From contig CAJUSN010000002.1 in assembly GCA_910589095.1 (NCBI GenBank), forward strand, positions 20,532 through 52,330: a stretch of 31,799 nt of DNA. Direction: 5' to 3'. Below the pieces are notes generated by a model, which had not been told where the DNA came from, made no database searches, and saw only the letters and a program-made list of their open reading frames with translations. This document shows positions 25,201 through 31,799 of the stretch, piece by piece. The stretch comes from an uncultured Muribaculaceae bacterium. Its GTDB lineage: Bacteria; Bacteroidota; Bacteroidia; Bacteroidales; Muribaculaceae. Position 1 is the stretch's first letter, and every line of letters starts with the position of its first letter. The translations under genes were made by a program, and so were the position numbers.

Positions 25201-25849
25201 TGGACGGTTCAACCCACGGATGATTGAAAAACGCTGTATCGGCCATAAGCTCCGCCATATCGGCATACGGCATGAAAGTGGCATGCCCCGGTTCTTTTCC
25301 TATGGCAAATATCCGTTCATTTTCCCAGCGAGGCGCTTCGCCGGAAGAGGATGAGGCGGACTGCAATGAAATGTCGCCTGCGCCCATTATGCACCACGCT
25401 GTGGCACCCTTAGGCGATGTAAGCTTGACATTCCCCGACTTATCAACCCCGAGAAACGACTCGGGAGAGTTTGCAAGCGATAGGTAGTAACATGCGGCAC
25501 CCTTGGCAGGCACTACACGCCAAAGTTGAGCTTCATCGGAACCATTGTTTTCTCCCGCTTCAATGCGTGTGCCTTCTGCGCGCAATGCCAGTCCATTTTC
25601 ACGGTCTATGAATCGCCATGCACCGGAAAGCGAGGTTACTGACCATAGAGCCGAATTGTTCGCGGAGACTGCTTTATCCAAAACAATATCTCCCGAGGAG
25701 GTACACACAAGGAGGGTCTCGTCATTGGCCGGCTTCAAAGTATAGGACACGGACGAACTGAACCGAGGTTCACCCGCCGTAATTGAACCTGCAAACAAAG
25801 GACAGAGAACCGCCGCTGTCAGTGCGAAGAGAATAACAATGCGCTTCAT
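22289..25849 (-). CDS. GH2 beta-galactosidase with lectin-like N-terminal extension
   Basis: Secreted glycoside hydrolase of 1186 residues. A signal peptide (MKRIVILFALTAAVLCPLFA) is followed by about 130 residues with ricin-type features (SALWSV, AQLWRV, GLALRAEG), then the GH2 sugar-binding domain (about 215-400), an Ig-like domain (about 401-505), a TIM barrel with catalytic acid Glu636 in WSLGNEAG and nucleophile Glu703 in IICEYAHAMGN, and a C-terminal beta-galactosidase small-chain-type sandwich. The extension makes it longer than the approximately 1020-1050 residues usual for LacZ-like Bacteroidota enzymes. It probably releases terminal galactose from host or dietary glycans in the periplasm or at the surface. 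It starts 2 bases after the stop of the YARHG protein gene. Confidence 0.93.
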   Translation of the reverse strand: MKRIVILFALTAAVLCPLFAGSITAGEPRFSSSVSYTLKPANDETLLVCTSSGDIVLDKAVSANNSALWSVTSLSGAWRFIDRENGLALRAEGTRIEAGENNGSDEAQLWRVVPAKGAACYYLSLANSPESFLGVDKSGNVKLTSPKGATAWCIMGAGDISLQSASSSSGEAPRWENERIFAIGKEPGHATFMPYADMAELMADTAFFNHPWVEPSNSRRICLNGTWRFNLVSQPSERPLTFYREDYDDSLWDTIPVPSNWEMLGYDHPIYCNVEYPHDNTPPFIRPRPQFNDNGANYGINPTGSYRRTFTVPADWTENRNTYLHFRGIYSAATVWVNGHEVGYTQGANNDAEFDITPYIRPGENLLAVEVMRWSDGSYLECQDMFRMSGIFRDVDIYNVPGKSIRDHYIRTAFAPDYSAAEVTVNLAFAGSLPSGDWNYYSVAILDPDGKELDMARGMVPDSVMTGYERFTIAQPRMWSAETPELYTMVIRQFDCEANEQMAFATKFGLRDVAIDGARLLINGKPVLLKGVNRHDTSPMHGRAVTTDEYLRDILLMKRNNINTVRTSHYPNDAKFYAMMDHFGMYAIDEADLEDHANQSISDMPEWIPAFVDRIDRMVLRDRNHPSVIMWSLGNEAGNGSNFSACYDAAKALDSRPVHYEGTRLDKSYGGNLYSDFYSKMYPGQAWMHKNTSGLDKPMIICEYAHAMGNAMGNFREYWDVIEASDACVGGCVWDWVDQAIYNPQLMKQGELRLTTGYDYPGPHQGNFCSNGIIPATRRESAKLAEVKAAHQWIKFGEPAVKGRDVAVTVKNRYDFTPLDKFALRYRLLADGLPVDSGLIKLPATLPGDSTVVRFRLHAVKSDAEQHLNLSAVTLEATDAIPQGHEVALKQFQLTAPRKLARVKSVKNAPATEVTRPADGKIGVRHGAVELQFDSSTGRMTSMNISGREYIADGQGPQFDNHRWIENDRFTDTSTGLDSLGEVEMIVSSPDSTEVVTRRSGSIADQHITYTLHPSGVVDMTVTVEPKSADLRRAGVSLALDSALNQITYVAHGPLSNSNDRLDGAPVGMYTTTPATMGEHYVKPQSTGNREGLRRAIFTDASGQGLCIETEGRVNFSALPWTDADLMNAMHEWELTPRPYTVLHLDGAMRGVGNASCGQDVDTLPVYRVVGEPVSYRIRFTPVTKD

Positions 25850-25851
25850 GA

Positions 25852-26814
25852 TTATTCCACGCTTTGGATTACTTCAATGTTATGTTTCTCCACTGCTGAA
25901 AGAGCCGAGGGGGAAACTTCATTGCATGTTGGAGTGTACCAAGGCATCCCGTTGAAGTAGCGTTGCAACGACGCATCCTTGAATCTACGTCCGTGACGCG
26001 CGTAAATGGTGTTTCTGAGAATCCTCAACTGCTCAGAATTCATTCCAAGGAGATCCACGGGCTCAAGATAGACATAACATACCACATCGGAATAGTCATT
26101 GGCAAACGTCACATTCTTTAATTTTGACTTGCCGCCGGCAGTCGAGGCTGTTGAGCCCGAAGTGCCTTTCCCTTCATGCTTCTGAATCATGGCTATGTTG
26201 GCTTTCTCTGTGGCGGAAAGCATAGGTGTCACATCTGTATACAAGGGATCATACCAGCTGAAACGGCCGAAATATTCCTGAAGGTCAGAACTCTTAAAGC
26301 TGTAGTCATGCATTGCAAAAATAGCGTTGCGCAATATGCGCAGGTCACCGGCCGAAAGTCCGGCGAGATCCGAAAGCGTTATTGTGCGCTCCGAAAGCCA
26401 GTCGAAACTCTGGAAGCGGGTGTCGGAATTTGACACATCCCCGGGGAAATCGCCGGATATGGGTTCCGGCTTTGTGAATTCTTCCACCAGCTCCTCCGGC
26501 TCATCAAGCCCATTAGACCGGGAAGAAGATCCTGATTTGAGGAAAAACATTACCGCCAATCCAATCAGAGCCACAGCAAGGATAGCGATTATAATAAACA
26601 GCATAGCATTCCCGGACTTTCTTTGTGGCGCCGCCGGAAGAGGAGGGGGAGGCGGAGCCACAGGCGGAACAATCACGCGGGTAGCGTCGTCGGTGGGTGT
26701 CACTATAGGATTTGAGGTAACTTCTTTGCGGGGTTCCGCAGGTAGTTGTGCTCCACAGGCACTGCAAAAAGAAGCATTGTCGGCATTAGGGATGCCACAT
26801 TCAGGGCAATACAT
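25852..26814 (-). CDS. Zinc-ribbon, single-pass membrane protein with two YARHG domains
   Basis: A 320-residue protein. An N-terminal zinc ribbon (CPEC at 3-6 and CSAC at 17-20) is followed by a short DDATRVIVPPVAPPPPP segment (42-58), one transmembrane helix (about 71-93) and two extracytoplasmic YARHG domains. The first (about 148-215) has the degenerate core FAMHDYSF; the second (about 252-320) has the canonical YARHGRRF. Both carry the family LRILRN and YF..F/MPWY motifs. YARHG domains are extracellular modules of unclear binding role. The gene heads the run that continues into the beta-galactosidase gene. The architecture echoes the kinase at 13219-15063: cytoplasmic domain, Thr/Pro-rich linker, helix, outer domain. 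Confidence 0.85.
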   Translation of the reverse strand: MYCPECGIPNADNASFCSACGAQLPAEPRKEVTSNPIVTPTDDATRVIVPPVAPPPPPLPAAPQRKSGNAMLFIIIAILAVALIGLAVMFFLKSGSSSRSNGLDEPEELVEEFTKPEPISGDFPGDVSNSDTRFQSFDWLSERTITLSDLAGLSAGDLRILRNAIFAMHDYSFKSSDLQEYFGRFSWYDPLYTDVTPMLSATEKANIAMIQKHEGKGTSGSTASTAGGKSKLKNVTFANDYSDVVCYVYLEPVDLLGMNSEQLRILRNTIYARHGRRFKDASLQRYFNGMPWYTPTCNEVSPSALSAVEKHNIEVIQSVE

Positions 26815-26849
26815 AAGCGATGGATTAGAGTGTAATTGGTTTCAAAGCC

Positions 26850-26881
26850 GAAAGTTACAATTTTTTCTTCACTCTTCCAAA
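26850..26881 (-). promoter_or_regulatory. Promoter of the YARHG-beta-galactosidase-M15 unit
   Basis: On the - strand TTTG (26881-26878) is followed by a 20-base spacer and TAACTTTC (26857-26850), a one-mismatch -7 box. It lies 35 bases before the ATG at 26814, in the 140-base gap after ispF. Confidence 0.6.
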
Positions 26882-26954
26882 AAAAACGTGCCGCATCGCC
26901 GGCAAGAAAAGGACCTTGTCGGGGATCATGGGGGGGAGAGTTAGTGGAATAGTT

Positions 26955-27446
26955 TTATTTGAGAAGGAGCACGTTGGCAAGTGAGGCTATACCCTCTTTC
27001 CGACCGGTAAAACCGAGATGTTCGGTCGTGGTGGCTTTCACACTTACGCGTGAGGCATCAATACCAAGGTCCTGGCCCACTGTAAGACGCATCTGCTCAA
27101 TGTAAGGAGCCAATTTTGGAGCTTGGGCTATAATGGTAATATCCACATTGGAAATCCTGAACCCGCGTGAAACAATCAAGTCAACCACATGGCGGAGCAG
27201 CAAACGTGAATCAATGCCTTTAAACCGCGGGTCAGTATCGGGAAAATGATGGCCTATATCGCCCAACGCAGCAGCCCCGAGCAAAGCATCGCAAAGCGCA
27301 TGCAGGGCTACATCGGCATCACTGTGGCCCAACAGTCCCAGCGGGGCAGGCACATTCACCCCGCAAAGCCACAACTCGCGATCAGGTGCAAAAGCATGAA
27401 CATCAAAACCGAGCCCGGTGCGTATGTCAGGAAAAACTGTTTCCAT
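26955..27446 (-). CDS. ispF: 2-C-methyl-D-erythritol 2,4-cyclodiphosphate synthase
   Basis: MEP-pathway isoprenoid enzyme, 163 residues, the usual size. The zinc site is Asp15 and His17 in GFDVH and His49 in DVALHAL; the HSDADV, GDIGHHFPDTD and KATTTEHLGFTGR blocks are all conserved. It starts 11 bases after the porV stop and is probably co-transcribed with it. No sequence oddities. Confidence 0.96.
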   Translation of the reverse strand: METVFPDIRTGLGFDVHAFAPDRELWLCGVNVPAPLGLLGHSDADVALHALCDALLGAAALGDIGHHFPDTDPRFKGIDSRLLLRHVVDLIVSRGFRISNVDITIIAQAPKLAPYIEQMRLTVGQDLGIDASRVSVKATTTEHLGFTGRKEGIASLANVLLLK

Positions 27447-27457
27447 ATCAATCTTGA

Positions 27458-28684
27458 TTAACGGCGCCCAAAAAGTTCCTTAAGGCCATCCATATCAAAG
27501 GTGAGGGTAAAGCGGAGAGTCTGGTCCAGCGGGGAAGTCTGTGCGGTGGCAAGCATGTAAGAAGCGTCAAGACGGAGCACGTTGAGCGCAAAACCTGCAC
27601 CGATGCCAAAGTATTGACGGTTACCTTTCATAGCACTTTCATAGAAATAACCCGCACGGAGAAAAAACTGCTGATTGTAGCTGTATTCTGCACCGAACGA
27701 CCAAGTTATCTCTTTAAGCTCCTCCGACATACCGCCGGGAGCATCCGTAAACGACTTGAAAATACCTGTTATAGGCGACATGTTTTCCCAATTCTCCAGA
27801 GCCTCGTTATAATCACGCTCGGCATCCAGTTCGGTTTTTCCGTCGGCCTCGAAATCTTTCAGGCGGGGACGAGTGGGCACAAGGAGTTTGTTTGCATCAA
27901 CCGAAAGGGCCAGGTTGTGATAGTCGGCCAGCGGAAACATAAATGTGGTTCCGAGGCGGAGGTTAGTGGGGAGAAATGCAGGATTCTCACCATGGTTATA
28001 AGATATTTTTGTACCTATGTTCGAGATATTCCATCCCCATGACCATTGACACTCATTGCGTCCTATGATAGGATACGTGGTGTAATATCCCGAGATGTCG
28101 GCCGAGAAAGCAGAGGCGCCTGCCGACTGGTCTCCCGCATAAGAGTCTGAGAAACCGAGGTCAGAGTATATGTACCGGAACACAACGCCCATTGAGAATT
28201 TCTCGGAAAGTTTACGAGAATAACCCACGTCAAACGACATTTCATAGGGATTGAGCGTTTGCGACGCTTGAGTGTCGCCCGGATAATTAGAGGTCACCTC
28301 ACCCAACGAGAAATATCGCAGCGAAGCCGATATGGCCTGATTGTCGCCGGAGCCAAGCTTCCAGTAACCCGAAAGATCGGCAAGAAAAATATCATTTACG
28401 AGTTTACGGAGCCAAGGGGTGTAGTTGATGGCCACAGCCCCCTGACTGTAGGCGAACGCATACTTCGAAGGATTCCAATATTGCGAATTGGCATCCGGGT
28501 CAGTCGCCGCACCAAGATCACCCATCGAGGCACCGCGTGCATCGGGGGCGATGTTGAGAGAGTTTGTACCGGTTTGAACCGGGTTGAAGTCGTCCTTATT
28601 GCTGTCGGCCATAGCAACGGGGGCAGCCATGGCACCAAGGGTGAGAGAGAGGATAGCCGGACGGAGCTTTGCGTATAAGTTCAT
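27458..28684 (-). CDS. porV: PorV-type outer-membrane protein of the type IX secretion system
   Basis: Outer-membrane barrel of the PorV/LptO family, which in type IX secretion passes substrates with C-terminal signals to the PorU sortase. The ATG at 28684 gives 408 residues with a clear signal peptide (MNLYAKLRPAILSLTLGAMA, cleavage near AMADS); an upstream in-frame start at 28813 would bury the signal and is rejected. The family segment GASMGDLGAATDPDANSQYW, then NPSKYAF, lies at 51-77, followed by barrel-like strands. The usual partner porU is not adjacent; ispF follows instead. Whether a complete secretion system exists cannot be judged from this window. Confidence 0.85.
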   Translation of the reverse strand: MNLYAKLRPAILSLTLGAMAAPVAMADSNKDDFNPVQTGTNSLNIAPDARGASMGDLGAATDPDANSQYWNPSKYAFAYSQGAVAINYTPWLRKLVNDIFLADLSGYWKLGSGDNQAISASLRYFSLGEVTSNYPGDTQASQTLNPYEMSFDVGYSRKLSEKFSMGVVFRYIYSDLGFSDSYAGDQSAGASAFSADISGYYTTYPIIGRNECQWSWGWNISNIGTKISYNHGENPAFLPTNLRLGTTFMFPLADYHNLALSVDANKLLVPTRPRLKDFEADGKTELDAERDYNEALENWENMSPITGIFKSFTDAPGGMSEELKEITWSFGAEYSYNQQFFLRAGYFYESAMKGNRQYFGIGAGFALNVLRLDASYMLATAQTSPLDQTLRFTLTFDMDGLKELFGRR

Positions 28685-28721
28685 TTCACGTGAGTTGATT
28701 ATCGCGGTTACGAAAATTGTA

Positions 28722-28739
28722 TTTACGGGATTCCGTAAA
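28722..28739. promoter_or_regulatory. Inverted repeat upstream of porV
   Basis: TTTACGG (28722-28728) pairs exactly with CCGTAAA (28733-28739) across GATT, 38 bases upstream of the porV ATG. It could be an operator or a hairpin in the porV leader. Confidence 0.4.
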
Positions 28740-29019
28740 ACTGAAGTATTATCCAGGGAATCAGGCAGAGCCCATGCAAATGAGCGGTGACCTAATCCGT
28801 TTAACTTCGGCAAAAACAGATTGATATTCCGGTAAGATTATGCGTCAGATGACTCCGGCCGGGAAAAATTCAAACTGTTTCTAAACATATAACTTAAAAA
28901 ACTCCTCATTATTGCATGACGCACTATTGAAGGTCGCAGGAGGCTGGAATGAAGCGAAAGGAAACGGATGGCAAAAAGTTTTTTCAAAAAGTGATGTAAA
29001 AAAACCAAAAAAATTGTTT

Positions 29020-29027
29020 TATCTTTG
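29020..29027 (+). promoter_or_regulatory. -7 promoter box of the Na/Pi cotransporter gene
   Basis: TATCTTTG matches TAnnTTTG, 53 bases before the ATG at 29081. It overlaps the GTG at 29027 that would begin the longest reading frame, which argues for the later ATG. The -33 element is weak. Confidence 0.55.
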
Positions 29028-29080
29028 TGTGCGGAATATCGGCACGCCCGGATTCTCAAAAACATTGCATATTAACTACA

Positions 29081-30919
29081 ATGAATTACAGTATTTTAGA
29101 TTTTCTATGCCTCCTTGGTTCAGTCGGACTGTTCCTCTACGGCATGAAAGTGATGAGTGAAGGCCTGCAGAAAGCGGCAGGCGACCGTCTTCGCAACATC
29201 CTTGGGGCCATGACCCGCAATCGTTTCACCGGCACCCTCACCGGATTTCTTATCACAGCCTTGATCCAGAGTTCATCAGCATCCACTGTGATGGTGGTGA
29301 GTTTCGTCAACGCCGGCTTGATGACCCTCGCACAATCCATGGCAGTGATCATGGGTGCGAATGTCGGAACCACATTCACCGCATGGATCATCTCCCTGTT
29401 CGGTTTTAAAGTAAACATCTCGGCATTTGTGCTGCCTTTGATCGGCCTTGCCATTCCGCTACTCTTTTCCAAGAAAAGCCGCAATAAATCCATAGGCGAG
29501 TTCCTGATCGGATTCGGATTCCTGTTCATGGGCCTTGACATGATCAGCAGTTATGTCCCGGACCTTCAAAGCAATCCGGAGATGTTTGCGTTCCTCCAGC
29601 AATATACCAATCTCGGCTTCGGATCTGTGATGATTTTCATGTTGGTGGGTCTGGTGGTAACAATGGTTATCCAGTCATCGGCCGCCACTTTTGCCATCAC
29701 CCTCATCATGTGTAGCAAGGGTTGGATTGACTTTGACCTCTCCTGCGCACTTGTGCTCGGCAGCAACATAGGAACCACCATCACTCCCATCCTTGCGTCT
29801 ATGAGCGGTAACGTGGCCGCAAAACGCACAGCCATGGGGCACCTTCTGTTCAATCTTTTGGGATGCGCCTGGGTGCTTTGTGTGTTCTACCCCTTTGTGA
29901 GACTCAATGTGGACATTACCGAGTGGATGGGCCAGGGCGATCCTGAGTCACTCTCGGAATATGTGAACAACATACAGCAAACCGACCCAGAAATTTATAA
30001 TAATCTGTTCAACACCCTACCGTCGGACCATCCGCGCTTTGGAGAAATCACAGCTGCACAGCAGAGAGTTGAAACACTCCAGCAAAGCGTTTCAATAGGT
30101 CTGGCTGTATTTCACACGGTGTTCAATCTCATAAATCTCGCCATAATGATTTGGCTCACCGGGCTCTATGTAAAAATCGTTGAGCGTCTTGTACCGGCCA
30201 AGCACAAGGAGGACGAGGAATTCCAGCTCAAGTTCATTTCGGGCGGTCTTATGAACGCAGCCGAGCTCAATATAGCCCAGGCTGAAAAGGAGATTGCCGT
30301 GTATGGCGAACGCGTGGGACGCATGGTGGAAATGGCTCAGAAACTGGTGCACACCGACACCGAGTCCGAAGAATACGCACACCTGCTTTCACGCCTTGAA
30401 AAATACGAGGACATATCTGACCGGATGGAAATCGAAATTGCACATTACCTCAACCGATGCTCCGAAGGACGCCTCTCCAACGAGGGTAAGCTCCACATCG
30501 CAGCCATGCTCCGCATTGTCAGCGAAATTGAAAGCATTGCTGACTGCTGCCTGGGAGCCGGACGTATCCTTGAACGCAAGAATCAAGCCCACGTAGAATT
30601 CACCGAAGGCATTCTCACCAATATCGACGCTATGTTCACTCTTGTGAAGGAAGCCACCCACGACATGCTCAAACTGCTGCATGACCCCGAGCACGCACGC
30701 GAGCCTGAAATCATTGCATCCTACAACAAGGAGCGTGAGATAAACAACTACCGCAACCAGTTGCGTTCCGGCAACATAGAAAATATAAACAACCATCTTT
30801 ATCCCTATCAAGCCGGCATCTATTATATGGATATGGTGAGCAACCTTGAAAAGACCGGCGACTACATCATCAACGTGGTCGACGCAATCAAAGAGCAGTT
30901 ACGTCGCACGGCTGCATAA
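29081..30919 (+). CDS. Na+/phosphate cotransporter family protein with PhoU-like tail
   Basis: Inner-membrane NptA/YjbB-type transporter, 612 residues from the ATG at 29081. The membrane half (about 1-390) contains the two inverted family repeats, each with a QSS motif: ALIQSSSAST (QSS at 63-65) with MGANVGTTFTAW, and MVIQSSAATF (QSS at 188-190) with LGSNIGTTITP. The C-terminal 200 residues are charged helices of PhoU type (AELNIAQAEKEIAVYGERVGR, CCLGAGRILERK). A long loop lies between the second repeat and the last helix. Phosphate is the expected substrate by family. The gene stands alone between a promoter and a strong terminator. Confidence 0.92.
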   Translation: MNYSILDFLCLLGSVGLFLYGMKVMSEGLQKAAGDRLRNILGAMTRNRFTGTLTGFLITALIQSSSASTVMVVSFVNAGLMTLAQSMAVIMGANVGTTFTAWIISLFGFKVNISAFVLPLIGLAIPLLFSKKSRNKSIGEFLIGFGFLFMGLDMISSYVPDLQSNPEMFAFLQQYTNLGFGSVMIFMLVGLVVTMVIQSSAATFAITLIMCSKGWIDFDLSCALVLGSNIGTTITPILASMSGNVAAKRTAMGHLLFNLLGCAWVLCVFYPFVRLNVDITEWMGQGDPESLSEYVNNIQQTDPEIYNNLFNTLPSDHPRFGEITAAQQRVETLQQSVSIGLAVFHTVFNLINLAIMIWLTGLYVKIVERLVPAKHKEDEEFQLKFISGGLMNAAELNIAQAEKEIAVYGERVGRMVEMAQKLVHTDTESEEYAHLLSRLEKYEDISDRMEIEIAHYLNRCSEGRLSNEGKLHIAAMLRIVSEIESIADCCLGAGRILERKNQAHVEFTEGILTNIDAMFTLVKEATHDMLKLLHDPEHAREPEIIASYNKEREINNYRNQLRSGNIENINNHLYPYQAGIYYMDMVSNLEKTGDYIINVVDAIKEQLRRTAA

Positions 30920-30930
30920 AAATCCACAAA

Positions 30931-30975
30931 TTTAACACAGCGAGGTTTCAATAACCCCGCTGTGTTAAAATATTG
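30931..30975 (+). terminator. Terminator after the Na/Pi cotransporter gene
   Basis: A perfect 12-bp stem pairs TTTAACACAGCG (30931-30942) with CGCTGTGTTAAA (30958-30969), with further GG/CC pairing toward the loop. Only a weak T-run follows (TATTG). The stem strength makes termination likely. Confidence 0.8.
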
Positions 30976-31028
30976 TGACAAATCGGCTACAAAAGCATCG
31001 GAGTGCGCGGCCCTTTCCTCAATTTTGG

Positions 31029-31036
31029 TAAATTTG
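31029..31036 (+). promoter_or_regulatory. -7 promoter box of the response regulator gene
   Basis: TAAATTTG matches TAnnTTTG exactly, about 40 bases before the ATG at 31077. No TTTG is found at the right distance upstream, so an activator may be needed or the box may be fortuitous. Confidence 0.45.
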
Positions 31037-31076
31037 TGTCAAGATTTTTCATCACATCGATTATCCTTAGACAGGA

Positions 31077-31796
31077 ATGACCACTCAAAACTCTACATCA
31101 CTTGGCGGAAAACAGTCAGGCAAAGTGCTGATTGTGGACACTGAGTCCATGCTCTGCGAGTTGCTGCAATTCCGCTTTGAAAAAGAGGGATTCCAGACCA
31201 CGGTGATGAATGACGGCAAACGTGCACTGGCCACAGATCTGAGCGACTATTCGCTCATATTAGTGGACTTGATGGACCGGCCGTTCAATGGACTTCAATT
31301 TACCGAAGAAGTAAAAAACAACCCCGACACAGTTGGCATACCCATTATAATAATGTCGGCAAAAGCATCGGAAGACGATATTGTGGACGGTCTGGACGCA
31401 GGCGCCGATGATTATATCGCAAAGCCCTTCTCATCGCGCGAGCTGATTGCGCGTGTGCGCTCGGTCATCAGGCGCCGGAACATGCTCAACGCCCGACGTC
31501 TTGCCAATTTCATCCGGTTCAATGACCTGACACTCGACATGGGTGCCGGGGCGGCATTCATCGATGGCATGGAGCTGTCGCTCAGCCAAACCGAATTCAA
31601 ACTGCTTGCCATGTTTCTGCGCAAACGCAACCATTTTTTCGAACGCGCACAGATACGTCAGGAAATATGGAACGGAGATTCCGACATCAGCGACCGCGCC
31701 GTGGACACAGGCATTTCACGTCTGCGCAAAAAACTTTGTGACTACGGCCGTAACCTCATAAATCGCAAAGGATTCGGATACGGTTTCGTGGAATAA
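31077..31796 (+). CDS. OmpR-family response regulator
   Basis: A 239-residue two-component regulator. The receiver domain (about 16-130) has the phospho-acceptor Asp64 in LILVDLMD, Ser94 in IIMSAK and Lys116 in IAKPF. The N-terminal acidic pocket reads VDTE (Asp21, Thr22, Glu23) in place of the usual adjacent Asp pair; Glu23 may compensate. A winged-helix DNA-binding domain fills about 143-239 (LSLSQTEFKLLAMFLRKRN, the recognition region DRAVDTGISRLRKKL and a wing NRKGFGYGF). No histidine kinase is visible before the window ends 3 bases after the stop. The target genes are unknown. Confidence 0.92.
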   Translation: MTTQNSTSLGGKQSGKVLIVDTESMLCELLQFRFEKEGFQTTVMNDGKRALATDLSDYSLILVDLMDRPFNGLQFTEEVKNNPDTVGIPIIIMSAKASEDDIVDGLDAGADDYIAKPFSSRELIARVRSVIRRRNMLNARRLANFIRFNDLTLDMGAGAAFIDGMELSLSQTEFKLLAMFLRKRNHFFERAQIRQEIWNGDSDISDRAVDTGISRLRKKLCDYGRNLINRKGFGYGFVE

Positions 31797-31799
31797 GGC

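Larger units (their letters stand above)
28685..29080. other. 396-base divergent intergenic region, porV / Na-Pi transporter
   Basis: It contains a TTTACGG/CCGTAAA hairpin (28722-28739) close to porV and a -7 box (29020-29027) close to the transporter. The stretch 28850-29010 is AT-rich. Short reading frames there show no protein-like character, and I see no RNA gene. Confidence 0.5.

Noticed and set aside
28685..28813. 43-residue N-terminal extension of PorV
   Set aside because: It would place a signal peptide in mid-protein; the ATG at 28684 starts directly at the signal.
28838..29065. 75-codon - strand frame in the intergenic region before the Na/Pi transporter
   Set aside because: It overlaps the transporter's promoter box, has low-complexity Leu/Phe/Arg/Ser content, and no initiation or domain signal.

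Overview
The window looks like a chromosome segment of a fairly GC-rich gut-type member of the Bacteroidales (phylum Bacteroidota). Muribaculaceae-like is my best guess, from overall character only. Support comes from several promoters of the Bacteroidota form (TTTG, about 19-20 bases, then TAnnTTTG), the near absence of Shine-Dalgarno sequences, a PorV-type outer-membrane protein, a lysyl-tRNA synthetase with a C-terminal extension, and an Mrp protein lacking the usual CxxC.

Region 1 (1-7050, + strand) is a sialic acid utilisation cluster. It holds a 5'-truncated MFS transporter, N-acetylneuraminate lyase, a secreted esterase-esterase-mutarotase fusion, a creatininase-family hydrolase overlapping the fusion by 4 bases, and an iron-dependent alcohol dehydrogenase. 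It ends at a strong hairpin terminator. The first three genes make sense together: deacetylate and mutarotate sialic acid outside, import it, cleave it to ManNAc and pyruvate. The last two have no standard place in that pathway.

Region 2 (7078-8543) is an AT-rich insert with a secreted protein of unknown function and a HigB/HigA-type toxin-antitoxin pair.

Region 3 (8571-12193, + strand) is a housekeeping run: trmB, an Mrp-type Fe-S carrier ATPase, a radical SAM protein and an LD-carboxypeptidase, all within a few bases of each other behind a near-consensus promoter.

Region 4 (12278-15063, + strand) encodes two related small lipoproteins followed by a membrane Ser/Thr kinase whose outer domain resembles RHS/YD repeats, a possible envelope-sensing unit.

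Region 5 (15163-19322, - strand) is lysS-gpsA-pgi. A 367-base gap upstream of lysS contains a 183-bp element with about 36-base imperfect terminal inverted repeats. Beyond it lie a small secreted protein (-) and, divergently, a predicted outer-membrane protein (+).

Region 6 (21383-26814, - strand) is a compact run of a zinc-ribbon/YARHG membrane protein, a large GH2 beta-galactosidase with a lectin-like N-terminus, and an M15 peptidase lipoprotein. Upstream on the same strand are porV and ispF. Region 7 (29020-31796, + strand) has a Na/Pi cotransporter with a PhoU-like tail, a strong terminator and an OmpR-type response regulator without a visible kinase.

No rRNA, tRNA, CRISPR array or intact transposase was recognised.
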